Positions 22,263-29,524 of a stretch of 34,240 bases of DNA are shown here, piece by piece. The stretch's first letter is position 1. The number at the start of each line of letters is the position of its first letter. A program made the translations under genes and the position numbers. Below the pieces are notes generated by a model. The model made no database searches and was not told where the DNA came from. It saw nothing but the letters and a program-made list of their open reading frames with translations. The DNA is taken from NCBI GenBank assembly GCA_964620345.1, contig CAZUHK010000010.1, positions 1-34,240 on the forward strand, written 5' to 3'. This DNA is from CAZUHK01 sp964620345 (GTDB lineage: Bacteria; Planctomycetota; Phycisphaerae; Phycisphaerales; Zrk34).

Positions 22263-24809
22263 ATGGACGAAAACATTACGCCGCCGGTCGGAACCGGGGC
22301 CATCGGACCGGCCTACAACGAAGAGTCGATCAAGGTGCTCGAGGGCCTGGCCGCGGTGCGGAAGCGGCCGGGGATGTACATCGGCGACACCACGCTGCGC
22401 GGCCTGCACCACCTGGTGTACGAGGTGGTTGACAACGCCATCGACGAGGCCATGGCCGGCCACTGCGACGAGACGCACATCGTCATCAACGCCGACAACT
22501 CGGTCACCGTGACCGACAACGGTCGCGGCATCCCCGTCGGGCCCTACCGGCATGAGAACCCGATGCTGGACGGTAAGCCGACCGTCGAGATCGTGATGAC
22601 CGTGCTGCACGCCGGCGGCAAGTTCGATCGCGATTCGTACAAGGTTTCCGGCGGGTTGCACGGCGTGGGCGTGTCGGTTGTCAACGCCCTGAGCGAATGG
22701 ACCGAGGTCGAAGTCGCGCGCAACGGCAAGGTCTACGCCATCAAGTTCGAGCGCGGCGCCACAAGCGAGCCGCTGCATGAGGTTGGCGAGTCTCAGCAGA
22801 CCGATGATCGCAGCGATTCGGGCACGCGCGTCACGTTCCGCCCCGACGGCGAGATATTCCCCGACATCAACTTCAACTACGACACCCTCGCGGCCCGCAT
22901 GCGCGAGCTGGCCTATCTCAACCCGGGCCTGACCATTCACATCGCCGACGAGCGGCCGGGCGGCAAGAAGGATTCCTTCCGTTTCGACGAGGGCATCATC
23001 GCCTTCGTCAACCACCTCAACGATGGCAAGCCGGTGCTGCACGAGCCGCCGATCTACTTACGCAGGGAGGTCGAACAGGGCGGGCTGGTCTGCGAAGTGG
23101 CGATGCAGTACAACGACACCTTCAACGAAGCCACCGCGACGTTCGCCAACAACATCCACACGATCGAGGGCGGCACGCACCTGTCGGGCTTCAAGACCGC
23201 GCTGACGCGCACCTTCAACAGTTACGCCCGCAACCATAACCTGATCAAGGGCGACGTCAGCCCCGCCGGTGACGACTGGCGCGAGGGCCTGACCGCGGTG
23301 ATCAGCGTCAAGGTCTCCGAGCCGCAGTTCGAAGGCCAGACCAAGACCAAGCTGGGCAACAGCGAGGTCGAGAGGTTTGTCATCGCCGCGGTCAACGAAT
23401 CGCTGAGTCAGTGGTGTGAGGAACACCCGGCCGACGCGAAGCGCATCGTGCACAAGGGCATGCTGGCCTCGCAGGCGCGCGAGGCGGCGCGCAAGGCCCG
23501 CGAGTTGACCCGGCGCAAGGGCGCGCTGGATTCCGGCGGCCTGCCGGGCAAGCTGGCCGACTGCACCAGTAAAGACGTCGAGCACTCCGAGCTGTACGTG
23601 GTCGAGGGCGACTCGGCGGCCGGCCCGGCCAAGCAGGGCCGCGACCGCGACTACCAGGCCATCCTCCCGATCAAGGGCAAGATCATCAACGTCGAGAAAG
23701 CCCGGCTGGACAAGATACTGGGCTTTGCCGAGGTGCGCATCCTCATCCAGGCCCTGCGCTGCGGCATCGGCGACGACTTCGACCTGGCCAAGCTGCGCTA
23801 TGGCAAGATCATCATCATGACCGACGCCGACGTAGACGGCTCGCACATCCGCACGCTGCTGCTGACGTTCTTCTTCCGGCAGATGCCCGAGCTGATCCGC
23901 TCGGGCCGCATCTACATCGCCCAGCCGCCGCTGTACCAGGTCAGCCGCGGCCGCAAGAGCGAGTACGTGCTCAACGAAGCCCGGATGAAAACCGTGCTGA
24001 CCGACCTGGGCGTCGACGGCACGGCGCTGTTCTTCCGCGATGACGAGGGCAACGAAACCCGGCGCGTGACCGGCGACGACCTCAAGGCGATCGTGAAGCT
24101 GCTGGACCAGCTCGACGAGCTGGTCACGATCATCCAGCGGCGCGGCGTGCCGTTCACCGACTTCCTCGCCCTGCGCCGCGACGACCCCGAAGACCGCGAG
24201 CGATTCCCCCGCTATCGCGTGCAGATTCCCGGCCAGGAACTGTTCTACTGGAACGAGCACGACATGCTGGCCGATCTCAAAAAGCGCGGCATCGCCTACG
24301 ACGCGATCACCAACGAGGCCTATCAACTCACCGCTGACGGCGCCAAGCGCCCGATCCCCGCGACCGAACTGCACGAGGTCAAGGAACTGGAAAAGCTGCT
24401 GGTGCGCCTCGAAGACACCGGCCTGCCCATCGACGACTACGCGCTGGTGCAGGAGCAGGCGGTCAGCGGCGAGTGGCTGCCGACCAAGTACGCCCTGTCG
24501 ATCGGCGGCTCGGACGCGGGCGATCGCAAGATCATCGACGTCGCCAGCGTCGGCGAAATGCTCCACGCCATTCACGATCTCGGCCGCCAGGGCATGGAGA
24601 TCAAACGCTTCAAGGGCCTGGGCGAGATGAACGCCGACCAGCTTTGGAACACGACCATGGACCCCGAGCGGCGCACGCTGCTCAAGGTGACCTGGGACGA
24701 TGCGTCCGACGCCCAGAAGCTGTTCAGCGTCCTGATGGGCGACGAGGTCGAACCCCGCCGCAAGTTCATCGAAGAACACGCCCTGGAAGTGAAGAACCTG
24801 GACGTGTAA
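22263..24809 (+). CDS. gyrB: DNA gyrase subunit B
   Basis: 848-residue ATPase subunit of type II topoisomerase that, with GyrA, introduces negative supercoils. GHKL ATPase: EVVDNAIDEA (54-63), DNGRGIPV (85-92), HAGGKFD, GGLHGVGVSVVNALS (130-144). Transducer: QTKTKLGNSE. TOPRIM: YVVEGDSAAGPAKQGRDR (445-462) and the metal site DADVDGSHIR (521-530), then PPLYQV. A long insert (about 565-770) separates TOPRIM from the tail IKRFKGLGEMN, as in E. coli-type GyrB, explaining the length above 800. The TOPRIM block is unusual: most GyrB/ParE have EGDSAGGSAKQGRDR or a close variant, here G to A and S to P. GyrA is not nearby. A DnaA box and -10 box lie upstream. Confidence 0.97.
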   Translation: MDENITPPVGTGAIGPAYNEESIKVLEGLAAVRKRPGMYIGDTTLRGLHHLVYEVVDNAIDEAMAGHCDETHIVINADNSVTVTDNGRGIPVGPYRHENPMLDGKPTVEIVMTVLHAGGKFDRDSYKVSGGLHGVGVSVVNALSEWTEVEVARNGKVYAIKFERGATSEPLHEVGESQQTDDRSDSGTRVTFRPDGEIFPDINFNYDTLAARMRELAYLNPGLTIHIADERPGGKKDSFRFDEGIIAFVNHLNDGKPVLHEPPIYLRREVEQGGLVCEVAMQYNDTFNEATATFANNIHTIEGGTHLSGFKTALTRTFNSYARNHNLIKGDVSPAGDDWREGLTAVISVKVSEPQFEGQTKTKLGNSEVERFVIAAVNESLSQWCEEHPADAKRIVHKGMLASQAREAARKARELTRRKGALDSGGLPGKLADCTSKDVEHSELYVVEGDSAAGPAKQGRDRDYQAILPIKGKIINVEKARLDKILGFAEVRILIQALRCGIGDDFDLAKLRYGKIIIMTDADVDGSHIRTLLLTFFFRQMPELIRSGRIYIAQPPLYQVSRGRKSEYVLNEARMKTVLTDLGVDGTALFFRDDEGNETRRVTGDDLKAIVKLLDQLDELVTIIQRRGVPFTDFLALRRDDPEDRERFPRYRVQIPGQELFYWNEHDMLADLKKRGIAYDAITNEAYQLTADGAKRPIPATELHEVKELEKLLVRLEDTGLPIDDYALVQEQAVSGEWLPTKYALSIGGSDAGDRKIIDVASVGEMLHAIHDLGRQGMEIKRFKGLGEMNADQLWNTTMDPERRTLLKVTWDDASDAQKLFSVLMGDEVEPRRKFIEEHALEVKNLDV

Positions 24810-24830
24810 CAACTCTGGCAGGAGACCGTC

Positions 24831-25034
24831 ATGAAATTACGGGTCGTGCTCGAGCGCAGTGAGGAAGGCGGCTTCACGGTGTATGCACCGTCCTTGCCCG
24901 GCTGCATCAGCGAAGGTGACAGCCGCGAAGAGGCACTGGCCAACATCCGCGAGGCGATCGAGCTTTACCTCGAACCGATCGATGACGACGCCACCATCGA
25001 CGAAGGCGTGGAGATCGAGGAACTGTTCGTGTGA
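24831..25034 (+). CDS. hicB: HicB-type antitoxin
   Basis: 67 residues with the compact HicB fold: LRVVLERSEEGGFTVYAP then SLPGCISEGDSREEALANI and a helix REAIELYLEPI. The GG(F)xVxxPxLPGCxSxGxTxEEAxxNixEAIxxxL signature is complete. In HicBA pairs this protein neutralises the RNase HicA and often represses the operon. GGAGA stands six bases before the ATG. The gene starts 21 bases after gyrB and its stop TGA overlaps the GTG of hicA by four bases (GTGA). Confidence 0.92.
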   Translation: MKLRVVLERSEEGGFTVYAPSLPGCISEGDSREEALANIREAIELYLEPIDDDATIDEGVEIEELFV

Positions 25035-25266
25035 GCAAAGTTCCTTCGCTGAACTATCGCGAAGTCGTTGGTGCGCTGCGGCGCGGCGCGATGGCTGGAT
25101 CGTCGTCCGCCAGCGGGGCAGTCACATCCGAATGCAAAAACGCACCGGCGAGCAGCTACTCAAGATCACCGTGCCGGCCCACCGGCCGATCAAGCGATCG
25201 ACGTTAAGCCATCTGCTCAAGGACGCGCGACTATCCGTGGACGATTTGCTGCGGCTGTTGACGTGA
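25031..25266 (+). pseudogene. hicA: HicA-type mRNA interferase toxin, frameshifted
   Basis: From GTG 25031 the frame reads VSKVPSLNYREVVGALRR, the usual HicA beginning, then loses similarity at 25085. The rest of HicA (DGWIVVRQRGSHIRMQ ... TLSHLLKDARLSVDDLLRLL) lies in another frame up to the TGA at 25264-25266; it includes the catalytic-type His of RGSH. The break coincides with a tandem GGCGC-GGCGC at 25080-25089: removing one copy restores LRRDGWIVV without any other change. The family is a dsRNA-binding-fold RNase that cleaves mRNA. The toxin is thus predicted inactive, unless the duplication is a sequencing error or reversible. Overlapping start with hicB shows the pair was co-translated. 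Confidence 0.82.
25080..25089 (+). repeat. 5-bp tandem duplication in hicA
   Basis: GGCGC repeated twice without interruption; adds five bases and shifts the toxin frame by +2. It lies in a GC-only run (CGGCGCGGCGCG) prone to slippage. Confidence 0.75.
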
Positions 25267-25377
25267 TCGGGATAACACGGCGTATCATCCGAGGCAGGTG
25301 CGATGCAATCAGATTCGGCATCACGCAACCGGGGTTTGCGGTCTTGACCGACGAATCGGCAATCCTCGCGATCGCCC

Positions 25378-25386
25378 TGCTATCAT
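25378..25386 (+). promoter_or_regulatory. Extended -10 promoter of rimO
   Basis: TGCTATCAT (TG, one base, TATCAT). Seven bases follow, then ATG 25394, so +1 should be the A of the start codon. No Shine-Dalgarno sequence precedes rimO. There is no good -35, as extended -10 promoters can do without it. Confidence 0.42.
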
Positions 25387-25393
25387 TCAAGCT

Positions 25394-26887
25394 ATGGCCA
25401 CCAGAACCCGCACACCGCCCGACATCCACAGCGTCGCTTTCGTCTCGCTGGGTTGCCCCAAGAACCTGATTGACAGCGAGAAGATGCTCGGCCTGCTTGC
25501 GCAGCACGGCCTGACGCCCACGGGCGACGAGCAAGCCGCCGACGCGATCGTCGTGAACACCTGCGGCTTCCTCGAAGCCAGCAAGGAAGAATCGATCGAC
25601 GTGATCAACGAGGCCGCTGAACGCAAGAAAGACGGCTCGCTCAAGCGGCTGATCGTCGCCGGCTGCCTCGTGCAGCGCCACCGGGCGAAGCTGTTGGAGT
25701 GGTGCCCGGACATCGACGCGCTGGTCGGCGTGTTCGACCGCGACCGCATCGCCGAGGCGGTCCGAGGGCCCCGCGACCCCGCCCCCGGCGCGGTCGCTTC
25801 AGCGACCACGGCGTCCACGGCGACCACGCCCGCCGCCGACGACGCGCCGGTCTATTCCTCCATCGCCGCCACCGCCGCGCTGCGCAAACAGCGCGACCAC
25901 ATCGACGCGGCGGGTTACTTCGAGTCCGACGCGGCGCGCCTGCGCCTCACGCCGCGGCATTACGCATACCTGCGCATCAGCGAGGGCTGCAATCAGAACT
26001 GCGCCTTCTGCACCATCCCCTCGATCCGCGGCAAGATGCGCTCCAAGCCGCTGGAGCCGCTGATTGCCGAGGCGCGGGAGCTGTTCAACGACGGCGCGTT
26101 CGAGCTGAATCTCATCGGCCAGGACACCACCAGCTATGGGCGAGACATCGGCTACGCCCCGGGCCTGACCGGCATGCTTGCCGAGCTCGACGGCGAGGCC
26201 AGTTCGCACGGCGGGGCCTGGCTGCGGCTGATGTATGCCTACCCCTCCTGCTTCACCGATGCGATGATCGACACGCTCGCCGGCCTGCCGCACGTGGTGA
26301 AGTACATCGACATGCCCCTGCAGCACATCAACGATCGCGTGCTGGATTCGATGCGCCGCAAGACGAGCCGGCGATTGATCGAGACGCTGCTGGGCAAGCT
26401 GCGCGACCGCGCGCGGGGCATCACGATCCGCACGACGTTCATCACCGGCTACCCCGGCGAGACCGACGCCGAGCACGAAGAACTTGTGCAGTTCATCCGG
26501 GACTTCGGCTTCGACGCCATGGGCGTGTTCGGCTACTCCCCCGAGCCGGGCACCCCCGCGGGCACCGCTCACGCCGACGGCCAGGCCGTGCCCGAAGACG
26601 TGATCGACCAGCGGATTGAGGAGCTGATGCTCGCCCAGCAGGACGTGGCGTTCGCGGCCAACGCGGCGCTGGTCCAGCGCCAGGCCCAGGTCGAGGTGCT
26701 GATCGACGCGGCGGTCGAGCAACAGGGTCAGACCTTCTACGCCGGCCGCACGCAGGCCCAGGCGCCCGACATCGACGGCGCAACTTATGTGATCAGCGAC
26801 CAGCCGCTGTCGCCCGGCGAGGTGGTGAGATGCCACGTCACCGACTGGCGCGACTACGATCTGGTCGCCACGCCGATCGTTGCGTGA
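25394..26887 (+). CDS. rimO: Ribosomal protein S12 methylthiotransferase
   Basis: 497-residue radical-SAM enzyme that adds a methylthio group to an Asp of ribosomal protein S12. The N-terminal cluster-binding (UPF0004) domain has Cys21 (SLGCPKN), Cys57 (NTCGF) and Cys91 (AGCLVQ); the radical-SAM motif is Cys199-x3-Cys203-x2-Cys206 (CNQNCAFC); a C-terminal TRAM part follows (QTFYAGRTQAQAPDIDG). SLGCPKNLIDSE and PLQHINDRVL favour RimO over MiaB. Length is ~50 above the usual ~440-450 because of an Ala/Thr/Pro-rich insert at about residues 128-168, between the two cluster domains. ATG 25394 is used since it begins the conserved domain; a leaderless start is predicted. Confidence 0.95.
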   Translation: MATRTRTPPDIHSVAFVSLGCPKNLIDSEKMLGLLAQHGLTPTGDEQAADAIVVNTCGFLEASKEESIDVINEAAERKKDGSLKRLIVAGCLVQRHRAKLLEWCPDIDALVGVFDRDRIAEAVRGPRDPAPGAVASATTASTATTPAADDAPVYSSIAATAALRKQRDHIDAAGYFESDAARLRLTPRHYAYLRISEGCNQNCAFCTIPSIRGKMRSKPLEPLIAEARELFNDGAFELNLIGQDTTSYGRDIGYAPGLTGMLAELDGEASSHGGAWLRLMYAYPSCFTDAMIDTLAGLPHVVKYIDMPLQHINDRVLDSMRRKTSRRLIETLLGKLRDRARGITIRTTFITGYPGETDAEHEELVQFIRDFGFDAMGVFGYSPEPGTPAGTAHADGQAVPEDVIDQRIEELMLAQQDVAFAANAALVQRQAQVEVLIDAAVEQQGQTFYAGRTQAQAPDIDGATYVISDQPLSPGEVVRCHVTDWRDYDLVATPIVA

Positions 26888-26898
26888 GCGGCCAAAGA

Positions 26899-26976
26899 GA
26901 CGAACGCGAAGAACGCGAAGGGCGCGAAGCAGAGATTTGTCATGCTTCGCGCCCTTCGCGCGCTTTTGCGTTCGTC
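26899..26976. repeat. Long palindromic element between convergent genes
   Basis: Inner arms 26914-26931 and 26943-26960 are perfect 18-bp complements (CGCGAAGGGCGCGAAGCA), 11-base loop; outer arms GACGAACGC (26899-26907) and GCGTTCGTC (26968-26976) extend the hairpin to 78 bases. The left arm itself contains a repeated CGCGAAG word. It fills the gap between rimO stop and the PEP-CTERM stop, so it may stop transcription from both sides, but no T-run follows. Confidence 0.85.
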
Positions 26977-26983
26977 CCGAGAC

Positions 26984-27778
26984 TCAGCGGCCGCGCCGCC
27001 GCCGCAGCAGCGCCACGCCGCCCAGACCGATCAAGGCGAGCGTGGTCGGCTCGGGCACGAAATTGCCGGAGTTGGCGTTGAAGTTGTCGAAGTAGGCCTG
27101 GCCGGGGTCGAAGTCGAAGCCCTCGCCGCGGCCGCCGAAGCCGACCAGCAGCTCCGTCGCCCCGCCCCACTCGTCGGTAATCAGGTCTTCGAAGTCGTGG
27201 CTGATCGACAGTTCGTCGATGCTGCCGACCAGCGATTCGGCCGACACGTCGTAGGTCATGCGGAAGGTGATGGTGGTCGGCAGGTCGGTGAGCGACGGGC
27301 CGCTGTCCAGGTCGATGTTGGTCTGCACGTCGCTCTCACGGAACGCCGCGGCGGCGCGGCTGATCGTGCCCAAGATGCCGCCGTTGCCCAAGCCCCAGGC
27401 GATGCCGGCCGAGTCCTCGCCCTCAGGGTCCAGCCCGACGCCGAACGCGAAGCCAAACAGGTCGCCGGTCGATCCGACGCTCGTGAAGCCGGTCATCGTG
27501 AAGCTGATGCTGATGTCGAAGTCCTGGTTGGTCTTGAGCACGAAGCCGGCCGGGCCATCGGAGAAGAAGAACGCGTCGTCCTTCTCGCCCGCCGAGCCGT
27601 CAGTCACGACCTCAACGCGCTGGTTGATCTCGTCGATATCCAATTGCCCGGGCTTGTCCACCTCGAGAACCCAGATCGGCGACGGGTCGTTGTCGTTGAA
27701 ATCATCGGTCAGGCCGAACGCCGGCGTCGCGCAAACCAACAACGCCACCGCCACACCTCTGGTCCACATACAAATCAT
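26984..27778 (-). CDS. Secreted PEP-CTERM protein, unknown function
   Basis: 264 residues. Short signal peptide (MICMWTRGVAVALLVCATPAFG), then an Asp/Gly-rich beta-type domain starting LTDDFNDNDPSPIW and containing FVLKTNQDFDISISFTMTGF and FRMTYDVSAESLVGSID, resembling a jelly-roll (concanavalin-like) surface domain. FDNFNANS precedes the C-terminal sorting signal VPEPTTLALIGLGG...RRRRGR. The PEP-CTERM motif almost equals that of the protein at 10680-11813, so both should use the same exosortase. GGAG is seven bases before ATG 27778. Low pI: no Cys in the mature part. Function unknown. Confidence 0.85.
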   Translation of the reverse strand: MICMWTRGVAVALLVCATPAFGLTDDFNDNDPSPIWVLEVDKPGQLDIDEINQRVEVVTDGSAGEKDDAFFFSDGPAGFVLKTNQDFDISISFTMTGFTSVGSTGDLFGFAFGVGLDPEGEDSAGIAWGLGNGGILGTISRAAAAFRESDVQTNIDLDSGPSLTDLPTTITFRMTYDVSAESLVGSIDELSISHDFEDLITDEWGGATELLVGFGGRGEGFDFDPGQAYFDNFNANSGNFVPEPTTLALIGLGGVALLRRRRGR

Positions 27779-27882
27779 CGGGGTGCTCCCTTGCTCTCTT
27801 TACCGGGTTGGGCGAAACCGTTCGCCTGTCGTTGCCAGAATATACATCACTACCGGCTCGTGGGCCAGCGTAATCCATCGGG

Positions 27883-27888
27883 TATAAT
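27883..27888 (+). promoter_or_regulatory. -10 box of the glutathione peroxidase gene
   Basis: Perfect TATAAT 30 bases before ATG 27919. The -35 region (GTGGGC) is not consensus, so a regulator or alternative factor may be involved. Located in the 140-base gap between two divergent genes. Confidence 0.5.
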
Positions 27889-27918
27889 GTTGCCGCCCCA
27901 AATCAAGGGAGTCCTGCC

Positions 27919-28590
27919 ATGGCCAGCCGATTTACCGCCGCAGTGTTTGTATGTATCGCCCTCGCCGCGCCGTTGTGGGCTGAGGATGAGTCGAAGGACG
28001 ACCAGGCCGCCGAGGACCGCGTGCCTGTTCCCGCCGTGCTGGATTTCGAGCTGACCACGCTCGACGGCGAAACGACCCGCCTGGCCAAGTACCACGGCAA
28101 GGTGATCCTGCTGGTCAACGTCGCGAGCAAGTGCGGCCTGACGCCGCAGTACGAGCCGCTCCAGCAGTTGCACGAGAAGTACGCCGAGCCGGGCCTGGTC
28201 GTGCTCGGCGTGCCGGCCAACGACTTCGGCAAGCAGGAGCCCGGCAGCAACGAACAGATCAAGCAATTCTGCGAGACCAAGTTCGGCGTGGGGTTCGACA
28301 TGCTGGCCAAGGTTAGCGTCAAGGGCGAGCGGATGACGCCGCTGTACCAGTATCTCACGAGTGAGGAAACCAACCCCGACTTCGCCGGGCCGATCAAGTG
28401 GAACTTCACCAAGTTCCTCATCAGCCGCGAGGGCAAAGTGATCGCTCGCTTCGAGCCGCGCCTCACGCCCGACAGCAAGAAGGTGATCGAAGCGATCGAA
28501 GCGGCACTGGAGCAAGCGGTTCCGGATGCGTTGTGCGCAGAGGCCATCGCCGCGAACCAGGCGGCGGAGGAAGAGGACGCCGACGATTGA
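27919..28590 (+). CDS. Exported glutathione peroxidase-family thiol peroxidase
   Basis: 223 residues. Signal peptide MASRFTAAVFVCIALAAPLWA, acidic linker, then a thioredoxin-fold peroxidase domain. Peroxidatic Cys72 in NVASKCGLTPQY (Cys, not selenocysteine), Gln106 in ANDFGKQEPG, Trp161-Asn162 in KWNFTKFL: the catalytic tetrad of the glutathione peroxidase family. Cys118 (QFCETKFGV) sits where the resolving Cys of thioredoxin-dependent members lies, so thioredoxin-like reductants are likelier than glutathione. A 30-residue Ala/Glu-rich tail extends beyond the domain. AAGGGAG precedes the ATG. Role: removal of peroxides in the periplasm/paryphoplasm. Confidence 0.93.
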   Translation: MASRFTAAVFVCIALAAPLWAEDESKDDQAAEDRVPVPAVLDFELTTLDGETTRLAKYHGKVILLVNVASKCGLTPQYEPLQQLHEKYAEPGLVVLGVPANDFGKQEPGSNEQIKQFCETKFGVGFDMLAKVSVKGERMTPLYQYLTSEETNPDFAGPIKWNFTKFLISREGKVIARFEPRLTPDSKKVIEAIEAALEQAVPDALCAEAIAANQAAEEEDADD

Positions 28591-28635
28591 TGTGGTTCAG
28601 CGACTCAGCGAAGGCGTGCTACCGAGTTCGGCAGA

Positions 28636-29208
28636 TCACTTGACCACGAGTTTGCGGTGTATGAGCTGCGCATTCTGTGACGATCGGCCGCTTCGACTCA
28701 AAAGTCGCTGTAATTCGCGGGACGCTTGAACTTCTGATGTCAAAGTGTCGGTGAGCAGCTCCCATTCGCGCTGTGTCGGAGTGAGGTCCCGCTGAATCAT
28801 CATGAAATCGAAGTAGGCCCCGTGCTTTAGCAGGCGCCACGGCATTATCGATTCCCCCCAGTTCCCGATCGCGATGCCGTATCGCAGATACGGATGGATA
28901 TGCTTGTGCGTTGATGCCTTTGTGCTGTAGGTAAGCGCGTCATGCGTTGATACAGCCCCCAACTTGAGCTCCAACACGACTCTCGGAATCCACGATCCAT
29001 CGGCATGACGGTCCACAACCAAGATGTCGGTTTGATAGCACGATTCACGGATCTTCGCCTCATTGTGAGTTGAGTATGACAGAACCTCGTGGGAATACGC
29101 CAGTCGTTTGCTGGCCTCAACGCCCACTGCCACCTCCCCATGCCACAGACCCTTTAGACCCGGGTCCAACCGCTCTCTCAGCGATTCCATCCATTCGCGT
29201 TCAGTCAT
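28636..29208 (-). CDS. PD-(D/E)XK nuclease-like protein next to a DUF433 gene
   Basis: 190 residues; I cannot name the family with certainty. The core reads SCYQTDILVVDRHADG (Asp61) then WIPRVVLELKLG (Glu80-Leu-Lys82) followed by STHDALTYSTKASTHKHIHP and YLRYGIAIG: Asp, 19 residues, Glu-x-Lys on a beta strand, as in PD-(D/E)XK restriction-type endonucleases, with Glu50 (THNEAK) as possible extra acidic residue. The tail is helical. ATG 29208 is taken (GGGA upstream); ATG 29217 is possible. The gene begins 30 bases after the DUF433 stop on the same strand, so they look like an operon. GC content is visibly below that of neighbours (more A/T at third positions), hinting at horizontal acquisition. 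Could be a toxin, a restriction enzyme remnant or a DNA repair nuclease. Confidence 0.62.
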   Translation of the reverse strand: MTEREWMESLRERLDPGLKGLWHGEVAVGVEASKRLAYSHEVLSYSTHNEAKIRESCYQTDILVVDRHADGSWIPRVVLELKLGAVSTHDALTYSTKASTHKHIHPYLRYGIAIGNWGESIMPWRLLKHGAYFDFMMIQRDLTPTQREWELLTDTLTSEVQASRELQRLLSRSGRSSQNAQLIHRKLVVK

Positions 29209-29238
29209 CTGGTGCATCCCAGTTTGGCTGCATCGAGC

Positions 29239-29451
29239 TCACGTCTCACGTGCCAGTTCCGCCGCATATGCGAGCGCCGCGTCGATGTGCTCGGATTTCA
29301 GCGCGGGATAGCTCCGTAGAATCTCCTCTCGCGTCGCGCCCTCGGCGATGCTGTCGAGGATGTTGGTTACGAACACCCGCGTCCCGGTGGCGCAGAGCGA
29401 GCCGTGGCACACATCACCATCACGAGTCAACCATTCACGCCAGTCAGTCAT
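29239..29451 (-). CDS. DUF433 domain protein (antitoxin type)
   Basis: 70 residues matching the DUF433 pattern: DVCHGSLCATGTRVFVTNILDSI (consensus xxCHGKPCIxGTRIxVxxIL), GATREEILRSYPAL, and a C-terminal helix IDAALAYAAELARE. The family folds like a winged HTH and is commonly the antitoxin/regulator upstream of a PIN-like DUF5615 gene. Here the usual DUF5615 partner is missing; the next gene is the PD-(D/E)XK-like protein. GGAGC stands seven bases before ATG 29451; the open frame further upstream is not needed. 73 bases separate it from the ubiD stop. Confidence 0.88.
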   Translation of the reverse strand: MTDWREWLTRDGDVCHGSLCATGTRVFVTNILDSIAEGATREEILRSYPALKSEHIDAALAYAAELARET

Positions 29452-29524
29452 CGGGGTGCTCCGTTGAACGCAGACCATTCTATCCCGAGGCCGAACCCAA
29501 CCAACTGATCCGATTGCGATCGCG

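Noticed and set aside
23058..24812. 584-codon minus-strand open frame opposite gyrB
   Set aside because: Antisense of a clear GyrB; no start signals or motifs.
25132..25266. Short HicA starting at an internal ATG (25132) as a functional toxin
   Set aside because: It would lack the N-terminal strand/helix and the catalytic RGSH segment lies before it, so an active protein is unlikely.
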